From: an uncultured Actinomycetes bacterium
GTDB taxonomy: Bacteria; Actinomycetota; Actinomycetes; Actinomycetales; Microbacteriaceae
Length of the DNA: 64,000 bases
Reading direction: 5' to 3'
NCBI GenBank assembly: GCA_903920435.1
Contig: CAIXMB010000098.1
Location: 1 to 64,000, forward strand
The notes below the pieces were generated by a model that ran no database searches, was not told the origin of the DNA, and worked only from the letters and a program-made list of their open reading frames with translations. Position numbers and translations under genes: made by a program. How positions within the stretch are numbered: the first letter of the stretch is position 1; the number at the start of each line of letters is the position of its first letter. Below, piece after piece: positions 48,663 through 60,617 of the stretch.

Positions 48663-49514
48663 TCAGACTCCCGCGTAGACGGCCAGCAGAAGTCTGATCG
48701 CCACGATCGCGATGAGGGCCGCGACGATGAGCACGACGAGGCCCACCTGCAGAGTGCGCTGACTGGCCTTCCGGGTCCGCAAGTACACGAAGGCGACCGC
48801 GGCGCCGGCGATCAAACCGCCGAGATGGCCCTGCCACGAGATGTTCGTCCCCGGCAGGAACCCGATCGCGAGGTTGAGGCCGATCAGGATGAGCAGTTGG
48901 GTGGTGTTGCCGCCCAGCTTCCTCTGGATGATGAAGACCGCACCCAGCAGGCCGAAGATCGCACCGGATGCCCCGACCACCGAGCCGCCCGGCGCGAGCA
49001 GGAGTACGGCGACCGCGCCGCCGATGGCGCTCACCAGGTAGAGGGCGAGGTACCGGATCTTCCCCACGGTCTGCTCGAGCACCGGGCCGAACAAGAACAG
49101 CGACAGCATGTTGAGCCCGATGTGGGCGATGCTGCCGGGGGAGTGCACGAAGGCGTAGGTGATCATGCGCCACGGCTCGGTCGCCGCGTATGGCAAGCCC
49201 GCGAGATAGGCGAGCGCCCCGGTCACGGGGCTGCCCGGCAGGATCTGCAGGATGTAGATCACCACGCAGAGCGCCATGATCGACCACGTCACCCACGGCT
49301 GGTCGCCGCCGCGAAGTCGCGCGAGGGGGTTCCATTGCGTGCGCGGCGCGCTCGCTCGACCCTCGCGCACGCACTCGGGGCAGTGCACCCCCACAGCGGC
49401 CTGAGTCTGGCACTGCGGGCAGATCGTGCGGCCGCAGCGCTGGCAGAGGATGAAGCTCTGCCGATCAGGGTGCCGGTAGCAGTAGTTGGCCGAGGAACTC
49501 GGCGCGCTCGTCAC
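48663..49514 (-). CDS. rhomboid-family serine protease with N-terminal zinc-binding domain
   Basis: CYRHPDRQSFILCQRCGRTICPQCQ; GASGAIFGLLGA. Confidence 0.93.
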   Translation of the reverse strand: MTSAPSSSANYCYRHPDRQSFILCQRCGRTICPQCQTQAAVGVHCPECVREGRASAPRTQWNPLARLRGGDQPWVTWSIMALCVVIYILQILPGSPVTGALAYLAGLPYAATEPWRMITYAFVHSPGSIAHIGLNMLSLFLFGPVLEQTVGKIRYLALYLVSAIGGAVAVLLLAPGGSVVGASGAIFGLLGAVFIIQRKLGGNTTQLLILIGLNLAIGFLPGTNISWQGHLGGLIAGAAVAFVYLRTRKASQRTLQVGLVVLIVAALIAIVAIRLLLAVYAGV

Positions 49515-49520
49515 CGAGGA

Positions 49521-50054
49521 TCAGGCCTCGTCGATCGTGATGCTCTCGATGACCACGTCGGTCAGAGGCTTGTCACGGCCATCCGTCTCGACTGCCTCGA
49601 TCGCGTCGACGACGCGCTTGGACTCCTCGTCGGCCACGACGCCGAAGATCGTGTGCTTGCCCTGGAGCCACTGGGTCGGCACCGTGGTGATGAAGAACTG
49701 CGAGCCGTTGGTGCCCTTGCCACCGCGGATGCCAGCGTTGGCCATCGCGAGCACGTACGGCTCGTTGAAGGTGAGCTCGCCGTTGATCTCGTCGTCGAAC
49801 TCGTAGCCCGGTCCGCCGATGCCCTGACCCAGCGGGTCGCCGCCCTGGAGCATGAACTGCTTGATGATGCGGTGGAAGATCACGCCGTTGTACAGCGGGT
49901 CGGTGGAGGTCTTGCCCGTCGCCGGGTGCGTCCACTCCTTCGTACCCGTGGCGAGACCCGTGAAGTTCGCAACGGTCTTCGGCGCGTGGTTGCCGAAGAG
50001 GTTGAGCTTGATGGTCCCGAGGTTGGTCTTCATGGTGGCGACGGCGGTATGCAT
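49521..50054 (-). CDS. ppiA: peptidyl-prolyl cis-trans isomerase (cyclophilin)
   Basis: YNGVIFHRIIKQFMLQGGDPLGQG; GSQFFITTVPTQWLQGKHTIFG. Confidence 0.95.
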   Translation of the reverse strand: MHTAVATMKTNLGTIKLNLFGNHAPKTVANFTGLATGTKEWTHPATGKTSTDPLYNGVIFHRIIKQFMLQGGDPLGQGIGGPGYEFDDEINGELTFNEPYVLAMANAGIRGGKGTNGSQFFITTVPTQWLQGKHTIFGVVADEESKRVVDAIEAVETDGRDKPLTDVVIESITIDEA

Positions 50055-50167
50055 ACAGCAAGCGTACCGTTAGCACCCTGCTAGCCCACTGGCAATGCTT
50101 TCGCCCGGATGCGGGTGCCGTGCCAGTATGGGAACCACGGATTTGATACCCCACTGGAGGTTTCCCC

Positions 50168-50722
50168 ATGGCACTATCGCGCAAGCGCCGGAAAGAGCTC
50201 AACCGGCTGAAGAGCCAGGCAGAGGATCTGTGGGAGGACCAGAAGGAACTCCTCGATCACGCATCGAAGGTCGTTCGTGACGCGAGCCGCCAGGCTGCGC
50301 ACTATGCCCGGGAGGAAGTCGGGCCCCGAGTGCGCGACACCTTCGAGGACACGGTGCGCCCCGCGGTGAGTTCCGGCTTCCGCACCGCACGATCCGCGGC
50401 CGAGAGTGGTCGCGAGCGGCTCGTGAGCGATGTGCTCCCGGCGATGAGCTCGGCCCTCGGCACCGCCCTCGCGGCGATCGAGGTGGCGAAGAACCGCCAG
50501 GTGCGCGACGCCCTCAGCCGCGCGACCAAGATCGGAACGGATGTCGGCACGAGCGTCGGCATCATCAAGCCCAAGCCCGCCGGCCCCGGCCGGTACATCC
50601 TCATCGGTGTCGGCGTCGTCGCATTCGCCGCTGTCGCCTACGCGGCCTGGCAGACGCTGCGCGCCGACGACGATCTCTGGATCGACGACGAGCCGGAGAC
50701 CCCGCTGGCCGACGAGGCCTGA
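50168..50722 (+). CDS. hypothetical coiled-coil/TM protein
   Basis: Clean ORF with upstream GGAGG; Lys/Arg-rich N-terminus, helical, one TM. Confidence 0.7.
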   Translation: MALSRKRRKELNRLKSQAEDLWEDQKELLDHASKVVRDASRQAAHYAREEVGPRVRDTFEDTVRPAVSSGFRTARSAAESGRERLVSDVLPAMSSALGTALAAIEVAKNRQVRDALSRATKIGTDVGTSVGIIKPKPAGPGRYILIGVGVVAFAAVAYAAWQTLRADDDLWIDDEPETPLADEA

Positions 50723-50728
50723 CAAGTA

Positions 50729-50742
50729 GTTCCACGTGGAAC
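50729..50742. promoter_or_regulatory. candidate parS site GTTCCACGTGGAAC
   Basis: Perfect 14-bp palindrome with CACGTG core, about 10 kb from oriC. Confidence 0.65.
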
Positions 50743-50766
50743 GCCGGCCCCTCGGGGTCGGCGTTC
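50739..50766 (+). terminator. hairpin GAACGCCGGCCC-CTCG-GGGTCGGCGTTC
   Basis: 12-bp stem with one G.T pair downstream of 50168-50722. Confidence 0.7.
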
Positions 50767-50781
50767 TTCGCGTTTGTGGCC

Positions 50782-50997
50782 CTACTTCTCGGGCTGGGCG
50801 GCGAATCCCCAGCCCTTGCCGGCACCCCATCGCCACACGACGAGCGTCGCGATCGTCCAGAAGGTCAGCGACTCGAGGTTGGCTACGATCTGCCCGCCCG
50901 ACAGGATCGGCACGAGGACCATGGTCAGCCAGATGATCGCGGACACGGCGAAGAGCAGCATCGCCGTGAAGCCGATGATGGTGCGGAGCTGGCGCAT
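50782..50997 (-). CDS. small membrane protein
   Basis: MRQLRTIIGFTAMLLFAVSAIIWLTMVLVPILSGG; two TM. Confidence 0.65.
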   Translation of the reverse strand: MRQLRTIIGFTAMLLFAVSAIIWLTMVLVPILSGGQIVANLESLTFWTIATLVVWRWGAGKGWGFAAQPEK

Positions 50998-51058
50998 CTG
51001 CTGATCCTGATCGCCGTCGCTGGGAAGTCGCTGGGGCCGGGGTACCGGGTTAGACGAA

Positions 51059-51085
51059 GAACGCCGCCAAGACCTGGCGGCGTTC
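51059..51085 (-). terminator. hairpin downstream of tRNA-Ala
   Basis: GAACGCCGCCA-AGACC-TGGCGGCGTTC, 11-bp perfect stem. Confidence 0.75.
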
Positions 51086-51094
51086 TCTGGTTTG

Positions 51095-51167
51095 TGGAGC
51101 CTAGGGGAATCGAACCCCTGACCTCCTGCTTGCAAAGCAGGCGCTCTACCAATTGAGCTAAGGCCCC
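51095..51167 (-). tRNA. tRNA-Ala (TGC)
   Basis: GGGGCCUUAGCUCAAUUGGUAGAGCGCCUGCUUUGCAAGCAGGAGGUCAGGGGUUCGAUUCCCCUAGGCUCCA. Confidence 0.97.
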
Positions 51168-51191
51168 ATGGCCCTGGAAGTGAAGTACTAA

Positions 51192-51212
51192 GGAACCTCT
51201 TGTGGAGGTTCC
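51192..51212 (-). terminator. hairpin between tRNA-Ile and tRNA-Ala
   Basis: GGAACCTC...GAGGTTCC, followed on - strand by TTAGTACTT. Confidence 0.6.
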
Positions 51213-51214
51213 AG

Positions 51215-51288
51215 TGGGGATACGAGGACTTGAACCTCGGACCTCTTCGTTATCAGCGAAGCGCTCTAACCGCCTGAGCTATATCCCC
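51215..51288 (-). tRNA. tRNA-Ile (GAT)
   Basis: GGGGAUAUAGCUCAGGCGGUUAGAGCGCUUCGCUGAUAACGAAGAGGUCCGAGGUUCAAGUCCUCGUAUCCCCA. Confidence 0.97.
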
Positions 51289-51337
51289 TTGAGACCCATA
51301 AGAACTTACCCCATGGGACTTCGTTTGGCGTAATCGT

Positions 51338-51745
51338 CTAGTTGTTGGTGAAACCGACCAGGAGTCCACCGGTGAGGCGAACGCTGAAGTTGTACAGCAT
51401 GCTCGCGATTGCGCCGAGAGCGGTGCCGACCACGACGTTCAACACCGCGATGATGAACGAGAACAGCGCAACGGTGCCGAGTGAGAACGTGCTCGTGACG
51501 CTGAACTTCGGGTCACCGAGGATGTCGACCATGATGCCGTTGAGGCTCGAGAAGATGCCCGTCGAGTTGAGGACGATCCACACCAGGATCGACGCCACGA
51601 TGAGCACGATACCCAGGGATACCGCGATCAGGAACGAGAGCTTGACCGCCGACCAGAAGTCGACATAGACGAGCTTGAGGCGCACCTGCTTCACTGCCAC
51701 CTGGCGCTGGTTCTTGCGCTGGAGTTTCTCCGCGACACTACTCAT
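51338..51745 (-). CDS. DUF3566 membrane protein
   Basis: [31 protein letters not shown]; gyrA neighbour. Confidence 0.9.
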   Translation of the reverse strand: MSSVAEKLQRKNQRQVAVKQVRLKLVYVDFWSAVKLSFLIAVSLGIVLIVASILVWIVLNSTGIFSSLNGIMVDILGDPKFSVTSTFSLGTVALFSFIIAVLNVVVGTALGAIASMLYNFSVRLTGGLLVGFTNN

Positions 51746-54308
51746 CTACTGACTCGTCCTTCCCAGTGGTCTCGATGTCATCCTGCTCGGCAGGCTGGTC
51801 GAGATCCGGATTCTCCACATTACGTTCACTGTTTTTGGCGATCGCGATGATCCTGTCGTCCTCGGCGAACCGGGCGAACACCACACCCATGGTGTCACGA
51901 CCCTTGGCCGGAACCTCAGCGACAGACGAGCGTACCACCTTGCCGCTGGCAAGAACCACGAGAACCTCGTCGTCCTCGTCCACGATGAGGGCGCCCGCGA
52001 GGATGCCACGATCGTCGTTGAGCTTGGCGACTTTAATGCCCAGGCCTCCGCGATTCTGTGCGCGGTACTGGTCGACCGAGGTGCGCTTCGCGTAGCCGCC
52101 CTCGGTGACCACGAACACGAAACCGGAGTCTGTGACGACGCTCGCCGAGAGCAGTGTGTCATCCTCGCGGAAGTCCATGCCCTTCACGCCCGACGTCGAT
52201 CGACCCATGGGGCGCATCGCGGAGTCGGAGGCGAGGAAGCGGATCGACTGGCCCTTGCGCGAGACCAGCAGCACCTCGGAGTCGTTCTCGACGAGCATCG
52301 CCGAGACCACCTCGTCGTCTTCGCGGAGGTTGATGGCGATGATGCCGCCCGTGCGATTCGTGTCGTACTCGCTGAGCTGCGTCTTCTTGACGAGACCGCC
52401 CCTCGTGGCCAGCACGAGGTACTTGGCTGCGGTGTAATCCCTGATGTCGAGAATCTGCGCGATCTCCTCGCCCGGCTGCATCGCGAGCAGGTTGGCCACG
52501 TGCTGGCCCTTGGCATCGCGGCCGGCTTCCTGCAGCTCGTAAGCCTTGGCCCGGTACACGCGACCGGTGTTCGTGAAGAACAGCAGCCAGTGGTGGGTCG
52601 TCGTCACGAAGAAGTGGTCGACGACGTCGTCGGCGCGTAGCTGCGCACCGCGAACGCCCTTTCCGCCGCGGTGCTGGCTGCGATAGTTGTCGCTCCGCGT
52701 GCGCTTGATGTAGCCGCCGCGGGTCACGGTGACCACCATCTCCTCCTCGGGGATGAGGTCTTCGACGCTCATGTCACCGTCGAACCCGAACATGATCTCG
52801 GTGCGGCGGTCGTCCCCGTACTTCGCGATGAGCTCGGTGAGCTCCTCACTCACGATGTCGCGCTGGCGCTGCGGGCTCTCGAGGATCACCTTGTACTCGG
52901 CGATCTCGACCTCGATCTCGGCCAGCTCGTCCATGATCTTCTGGCGCTCGAGCGCCGCGAGCCGGCGCAGCTGCATCTCGAGGATGGCGCGCGCCTGCAG
53001 CTCGTCGATGTCGAGGAGCTTGATCAGCCCGTCGCGCGCGTCCTCGACGGTGGCCGAGCGACGGATGAGGGCGATGACCTCGTCGAGCGCATCGAGCGCC
53101 TTGACGTAGCCGCGCAAGATGTGGGCCCGCTCCTCGGCCTTGCGCAAGCGGAACCGCGTACGCCGCACGATGACTTCGATCTGGTGCTCGGCCCACGCCG
53201 TGATGAACCCGTCGAGTGCGAGCGTGCGCGGGATGCCATCCACGATCGCGAGCATGTTCGCGCCGAAGTTCTCCTGCAGCTGCGTGTGCTTGTAGAGGTT
53301 GTTGAGCACGACCTTCGCCACGGCGTCGCGCTTGAGCACGATGACCAGGCGCTGACCGGTGCGGCCGGATGTCTCGTCCCTGATGTCTGCGATACCGGAG
53401 AGCTTGCCCTCCTTCACCAGGTCGGCGATCTTGAGGGCGAGGTTGTCCGGGTTCACCTGGTAGGGGAGCTCGGTGACCACGAGGCACGTGCGCCCCTGGA
53501 GTTCCTCGACGGTGACGACGGCCCGCATCGTGATCGAGCCGCGGCCCGTGCGGTAGGCATCCTGGATTCCCTTGATCCCCAGGATCTGCGCACCGGTGGG
53601 GAAGTCGGGGCCCTTGACGCGCTGGATGAGCGCGTCGAGGAGCTCCTCGCGCGAGGCATCCGGGTGCGCAAGGTGCCAGAGCGCGGCCTCGCCCACCTCG
53701 CGCAGGTTGTGCGGGGGGATGTTGGTCGCCATGCCAACCGCGATGCCGACCGACCCGTTGACGAGCAGGTTCGGGAAGCGGCTGGGCAGAACCGTCGGCT
53801 CCTGGGTCCGGCCGTCGTAGTTGTCCTGGAAGTCGACGGTCTCTTCCTCGATGTCCCGGACCATCTCCATGGCCAGCGGCGCCATCTTGGTCTCGGTGTA
53901 CCGGTGGGCGGCGGCACCGTCGTTGCCGGGCGAGCCGAAGTTGCCCTGACCCAGCGCCAATGGGTACCGCAGGCTCCAGGGCTGCACGAGTCGCACGAGC
54001 GCGTCGTACACCGACGAGTCACCGTGCGGGTGGAATTGGCCCATGACGTCGCCGATGACGCGGGTGCACTTCGAGAAGCCCTTGTCGGGGCGGTAACCGC
54101 CGTCGTACATCGCGTAGATCACGCGGCGGTGCACGGGCTTGAGCCCGTCGCGCACCTCGGGCAGGGCACGGCCGACGATGACGCTCATCGCGTAGTCGAG
54201 GTACGACCGCTGCATCTCGAGCTGCAGGTCGACCTGCGAGATCTTGTCGTGGGCCGTGTCGACGACGCGGTCGTCGAAGGTCGGCTCTTCAGGAGTTACG
54301 TCAGCCAT
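51738..54308 (-). CDS. gyrA: DNA gyrase subunit A
   Basis: [52 protein letters not shown]. Confidence 0.98.
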   Translation of the reverse strand: MADVTPEEPTFDDRVVDTAHDKISQVDLQLEMQRSYLDYAMSVIVGRALPEVRDGLKPVHRRVIYAMYDGGYRPDKGFSKCTRVIGDVMGQFHPHGDSSVYDALVRLVQPWSLRYPLALGQGNFGSPGNDGAAAHRYTETKMAPLAMEMVRDIEEETVDFQDNYDGRTQEPTVLPSRFPNLLVNGSVGIAVGMATNIPPHNLREVGEAALWHLAHPDASREELLDALIQRVKGPDFPTGAQILGIKGIQDAYRTGRGSITMRAVVTVEELQGRTCLVVTELPYQVNPDNLALKIADLVKEGKLSGIADIRDETSGRTGQRLVIVLKRDAVAKVVLNNLYKHTQLQENFGANMLAIVDGIPRTLALDGFITAWAEHQIEVIVRRTRFRLRKAEERAHILRGYVKALDALDEVIALIRRSATVEDARDGLIKLLDIDELQARAILEMQLRRLAALERQKIMDELAEIEVEIAEYKVILESPQRQRDIVSEELTELIAKYGDDRRTEIMFGFDGDMSVEDLIPEEEMVVTVTRGGYIKRTRSDNYRSQHRGGKGVRGAQLRADDVVDHFFVTTTHHWLLFFTNTGRVYRAKAYELQEAGRDAKGQHVANLLAMQPGEEIAQILDIRDYTAAKYLVLATRGGLVKKTQLSEYDTNRTGGIIAINLREDDEVVSAMLVENDSEVLLVSRKGQSIRFLASDSAMRPMGRSTSGVKGMDFREDDTLLSASVVTDSGFVFVVTEGGYAKRTSVDQYRAQNRGGLGIKVAKLNDDRGILAGALIVDEDDEVLVVLASGKVVRSSVAEVPAKGRDTMGVVFARFAEDDRIIAIAKNSERNVENPDLDQPAEQDDIETTGKDESVDE

Positions 54309-54348
54309 GGGCTACTTTCGGTGATCGAGCGAAGTCGAGATCAAGAGA

Positions 54349-56403
<2,055 letters not shown>

Positions 56404-56564
56404 TTAGGCTCCTGCCACTTGGTATCACGGCCATTCGGGGAGATGAACTCCACAAGGGGAGGGTCGCCCGACAGCGCTTTCTATCCTACCAAATCGCACG
56501 CCCCGGGGCCCGTGAATCGGCGATCTGGGGACTTTTCCCGGCCCGAGTGACCAGATTTGCCTGT

Positions 56565-57065
56565 CTAGCCGTAAGTATCGCGCGGTCCCCGGCCTGGAAT
56601 CGATCTGGGGCCGCGTTTCCAGGACGGGGCGTTGGGGCCGTCAAAGCGCACCGACTCGATCCCGGCGTCGGGGAACCGCTGGGCGATGGTAGTCGTGACC
56701 TGCGCCCGCATGAGCCGCAACTGGGTCGCCCACGCGGTCGAGTCGCAGCGCACGGCGAGCACACCATCCTCGATACCCACCGGTTCGGAGTGCTCTGCGG
56801 TCTCGTCGCCGACTATCGAAGCCCACGACGCGAGGAGCTCCGACTTGGCGAGCGACGACGTCCACCCCATCTTGAGAGCGAGCCCGTCCATGACGTCGCC
56901 GAGGCCGTGCGGATCGCGCCCGGGAGCGAAGGGCACGCTCGCGCCCTCCTTCTTGGTCTTCCGCTTGCGGGCCATCACCGAGCGACCGGTCGCGTCGCCG
57001 AACACCCGGCGGAACCTCAAGTACACGGCGACGTGCTCTTCCCGCTCGAGATCGTCGTCACTCAT
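56565..57065 (-). CDS. dciA: DciA-like (DUF721) protein
   Basis: WASIVGDETAEHSEPVGIEDGVLAVRCDSTAWATQLRLM; recF-gyrB interval. Confidence 0.88.
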   Translation of the reverse strand: MSDDDLEREEHVAVYLRFRRVFGDATGRSVMARKRKTKKEGASVPFAPGRDPHGLGDVMDGLALKMGWTSSLAKSELLASWASIVGDETAEHSEPVGIEDGVLAVRCDSTAWATQLRLMRAQVTTTIAQRFPDAGIESVRFDGPNAPSWKRGPRSIPGRGPRDTYG

Positions 57066-58212
57066 CGTCCACCACCGCACCGGCACGAATACGGATGACG
57101 TGCGACGCGAGCTCGTCGGGAACATCGTCGAACACCGCCGCGGTGATGAGCACCTGCTCGAAGTCCGCGACGGCGGCCGCGAGTCGCCCGCGACGGGATT
57201 CGTCGAGCTCGGCGAACACGTCGTCCAGGATGAGCACGGGGTCGCCCGCGCTCGCCTCCCGGCGCAGCACAGCGGCCGACGCGAGCTTCAGCGCCAGCGC
57301 GAATGACCAGGATTCGCCGTGGCTCGCATACCCGCGTGCGGGCAAGTCGTTCAGTTCGAGCACGAGATCGTCGCGATGGGGGCCCGCGAGAGTCACACCG
57401 CGGTCAAGTTCTGCGCGCCGGAGGCGCGCGAGCGCGGAGCGGAAGCCCTCGACGACCGCGGGGAGCTCGAGCGGTCCCGCTCGCGTGGCCGCGGCATCCG
57501 GCACATCGTCGTCGGTCGTGGAGGAGAAGATGCTGAGCTGACTGGAGAGCCGCGCCGCGTGGTCCGCGCCCGCGATCGCGGAGTAGGCACTGGTCACCTC
57601 GGGACTGAGCTCGTCGACGAGCCAGCTTCGGGCGATGATGATCTCGGAACCGAGGGCCACCAGCCGGTCATCCCAGATCTCGAGCGTCGACAGGTCGCCG
57701 CGCGCATTACGGGCCGTCTTCAGCAGGGTGTTGCGCTGGCGGAGCACGCGCTCGTAGTCGGCCACCACGGCACTCATCCTCGGCGTACGCAGAATCAGCA
57801 GCTCGTCGAGGAAGCGGCGCCGGCCGGACGGCTCGCCGCGTACCAGCGCCAGATCCTCCGGAGCGAACAGCACGCTCGAGAAGTAGCGCGGCAGCTCGCG
57901 CGTCTTGATCGCCGACCTGTTCACCTGCGCGCGATTGGCACCCGATCGGTTGATCTGGACCTCGGCCAGGATCTCGCGATCGTCATGGGAGAGCCGGGCG
58001 CGCACGATCGCGGCATCCTGGCCCTGGCGGATCATCGCGTGGTCGACCGAGACGCGGTGCGAGCCCAGTGTGCTCAAGTAGCCCAGCGCTTCGACGAGGT
58101 TCGTCTTGCCCTGCCCGTTGCTGCCGACGAAGAGGTTCGCGCCGCGGCGCAACTCCACGTCCAGGTGGGCGTAGTTCCTGAAATCCGTCAGGTTGAGATG
58201 AGTGACGATCAC
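57058..58212 (-). CDS. recF: DNA replication/repair protein RecF
   Basis: THLNLTDFRNYAHLDVELRRGANLFVGSNGQGKTNLVEALGYLS; GTG start at 58212. Confidence 0.96.
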   Translation of the reverse strand: MIVTHLNLTDFRNYAHLDVELRRGANLFVGSNGQGKTNLVEALGYLSTLGSHRVSVDHAMIRQGQDAAIVRARLSHDDREILAEVQINRSGANRAQVNRSAIKTRELPRYFSSVLFAPEDLALVRGEPSGRRRFLDELLILRTPRMSAVVADYERVLRQRNTLLKTARNARGDLSTLEIWDDRLVALGSEIIIARSWLVDELSPEVTSAYSAIAGADHAARLSSQLSIFSSTTDDDVPDAAATRAGPLELPAVVEGFRSALARLRRAELDRGVTLAGPHRDDLVLELNDLPARGYASHGESWSFALALKLASAAVLRREASAGDPVLILDDVFAELDESRRGRLAAAVADFEQVLITAAVFDDVPDELASHVIRIRAGAVVDDE

Positions 58213-58225
58213 GGCGTGAGCGCGC

Positions 58226-59110
58226 TCAGCTCTTTCGAACGGCGTGGCCACCAAACTGGTTGCGGAGAGCAGCGACGGCCTTCATCGACGGCGAATCCTT
58301 CTGGCGCGACACGAACCGCGCGAAGATAGCCGCACTGATCGTCGGCACCGGAACCGCACGGTCGAGTGCGTCGTGCACGGTCCAGCGGCCCTCCCCGGAA
58401 TCTTCGACGTAGCCGGCGATGTCCTTGAATTCCGGATCTTCCTCGAGCGCCTTGACGAGCAGGTCGAGAAGCCACGACCGCACGACAGTGCCGCGCTGCC
58501 AGGCCTTGAACGATCCCGTGACGTCGGTCACCAGGTCCTTGCGGCTGTCGAGGAGCTCGTAACCCTCGGCCCAGGCCTGCATAAGTGCGTACTCGATGCC
58601 ATTGTGAACCATTTTCACGTAATGGCCGGCGCCGATCGGACCCGCGTGCACGAAGCCCTCCTCGCGGGGGCCCTCCGGCCGCAGGCCGTCGAAGATCGGC
58701 ATCGCGCGTTGCACATCGTCGGCGTCTCCGCCGGCCATGAGGCCGTAACCGTTCTCAAGCCCCCAGATTCCGCCGGACACTCCGACGTCCATGAACTTGA
58801 TCCCCTTGGTCGCAAGGAATTCGCCGTGAATCGCGTCATCGGTGAAGCGCGAGTTGCCGCCGTCGATCACGAGGTCACCCGGCTCGAGTACCTCGGCCAC
58901 GTTGTGGATCACCTGGTCGGTGATCGCGCCCGACGGCACCATCACCCACACGATGCGCGGCGTGGGCAGCGCGGCCGCGAGATCCTGGAGCGAGGCGACA
59001 TCCGTCACCGCGGGGTTCGGGTCGAAACCCGTGACCTCGACGCCGTTCTTCTGGAGCCGGGCACGCATGTTGTTGCCCATCTTGCCCAGGCCGATGATGC
59101 CGATGTGCAT
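58226..59110 (-). CDS. gnd: 6-phosphogluconate dehydrogenase, decarboxylating
   Basis: IGIIGLGKMGNNMRARLQKNGVEVTGFD; DGGNSRFTDD; GHYVKMVHNGIEYALMQA. Confidence 0.95.
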   Translation of the reverse strand: MHIGIIGLGKMGNNMRARLQKNGVEVTGFDPNPAVTDVASLQDLAAALPTPRIVWVMVPSGAITDQVIHNVAEVLEPGDLVIDGGNSRFTDDAIHGEFLATKGIKFMDVGVSGGIWGLENGYGLMAGGDADDVQRAMPIFDGLRPEGPREEGFVHAGPIGAGHYVKMVHNGIEYALMQAWAEGYELLDSRKDLVTDVTGSFKAWQRGTVVRSWLLDLLVKALEEDPEFKDIAGYVEDSGEGRWTVHDALDRAVPVPTISAAIFARFVSRQKDSPSMKAVAALRNQFGGHAVRKS

Positions 59111-59127
59111 CGATACTTCCTTATTGG

Positions 59128-60291
59128 TCAGCGCAGGAGAAGGTTCGGCTGCAGCAGGTACTTGTAGTTGTCGGCGCCCGGCTGGTCTTTCGACGACTGG
59201 CTCGTGATGAGCACGGGGCCGGGCTTGTTCGGGTTCTCGGTCTTGGTGAACGAGATGCGCACGAACTCCGAGTGCACCGAGCTCAAACCGTCGAGCAGGA
59301 ACTGCGGCTTGAGCGAGACGACAGTGTCTGTTCCGGTGAGGAATGCGTCGATCGACTCGGATGCCTGGGCCTGCTCCGAACCGATTGCCTCGAGGGTCAC
59401 GCCCTCGATCGTGAAGGTGAACCGCAGGGCCGCCTCGCGCTCAAGCACGAGTGACACGCGGCGGACGGCCTCAATCAGCTCAGCGGTGTTGATCACCGCA
59501 TAGTTGTCGACGACCTCGGGGAAAAGTCGCTTGACCGGGGGGAAGTTGCCCTTGATGAGCAGCGACGTGACGGTCTTCTTGTCGGCCTGGAAGGCGATGA
59601 GCTCGCGGTCGTCGGTGCTCGTGATCGCGACGGAAACCGTGCCGCTGTGACCGAAGGTCTTGCCGATCTCGATCAGCGTGCGCGACGGCACGAGTGCGGT
59701 CGCGGTCTCGAGACCGGAGTTGCCGGCATCCCAGGCGATCTCGCGGACCGCGACGCGGTACCGATCGGTGGCAACGAGGGAGATGCTGTTCTCGGAGACC
59801 TCGAGCTGCACGCCCGTGATGACCGGAGTCACGTCGTCCCGCGAAGCGGCGACGGCGACTTGCGAGATCGCGGCGGCGAAGTCCTCCGCCTGGAGCAGGC
59901 CCGCACGGTCGGATACCTGGGGGAGGGTCGGGTACTCATCGACGGGCATGCTCAGGAGGGTGAACTGGCCGGCGCCGCAGGCCACGGTGATACGGCCCTC
60001 GTCGGTGGAGAACGTCACGGGAGCGTTCGGGAGGCGGCTGGCGATGTCGGCGAGCAGGCGACCCGAGACGAGAACGCGCCCCGGCTCCTCGACCTTCGCG
60101 CTGATCTCGGTACGAGCAGATACCTCATAGTCGAACGACGAGAGGACCAGCCCATCGTCGGATGCCTCGATGAGAACACCGCTCAGAATGGGGAGCGTGG
60201 TGCGCTGGGGCAGCAACTTGACGGCGAACGAAACGGCCTCGCTGAAGACGTCGCGATTGACCTGGAACTTCACTTCATTCACCCCTGACAC
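59128..60291 (-). CDS. dnaN: DNA polymerase III beta sliding clamp
   Basis: KFQVNRDVFSEAVSFAVKLLPQRTTLPILSGV; start may be an internal GTG. Confidence 0.96.
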   Translation of the reverse strand: MSGVNEVKFQVNRDVFSEAVSFAVKLLPQRTTLPILSGVLIEASDDGLVLSSFDYEVSARTEISAKVEEPGRVLVSGRLLADIASRLPNAPVTFSTDEGRITVACGAGQFTLLSMPVDEYPTLPQVSDRAGLLQAEDFAAAISQVAVAASRDDVTPVITGVQLEVSENSISLVATDRYRVAVREIAWDAGNSGLETATALVPSRTLIEIGKTFGHSGTVSVAITSTDDRELIAFQADKKTVTSLLIKGNFPPVKRLFPEVVDNYAVINTAELIEAVRRVSLVLEREAALRFTFTIEGVTLEAIGSEQAQASESIDAFLTGTDTVVSLKPQFLLDGLSSVHSEFVRISFTKTENPNKPGPVLITSQSSKDQPGADNYKYLLQPNLLLR

Positions 60292-60617
60292 GGATCGGTG
60301 GTCTGGGCGTTAATACTGGCACAGCCGGGTGGGCCGCGGACCATGGGTTGTCTCGCTCAAGAATCTGTTCTTTAAAGGGACAACATTCTTAACCGCTGTG
60401 CGAACTGTGAGTAACTCAGCCGAGCACGCTCAAGTGTTGGGAACTACAACGGTGTGAGATGTGGGCGACGCCGTCGAAATGTCGCACAGTCGCGGGGACG
60501 CTGAGGTGAACGCGATTCGTTTTCCACAGAAACGAATTCTGAATGAACAGGTTGTCCGGTGTGTCGCCCTAGTTATCCACAGGTTCTGCACACTGTGTGT
60601 AAACCGCTGCTTGAGAC
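60292..60617. other. oriC: probable oriC (dnaA-dnaN intergenic)
   Basis: DnaA box TTATCCACA at 60573-60581, variant TTTTCCACA at 60520-60528, AT-richer tract 60359-60390. Confidence 0.75.

Noticed and set aside
51095-51288. tRNA-Ile/Ala pair as part of an rRNA operon spacer
   Set aside because: No 16S or 23S sequence flanks the pair; this is the gyrA-proximal tRNA pair
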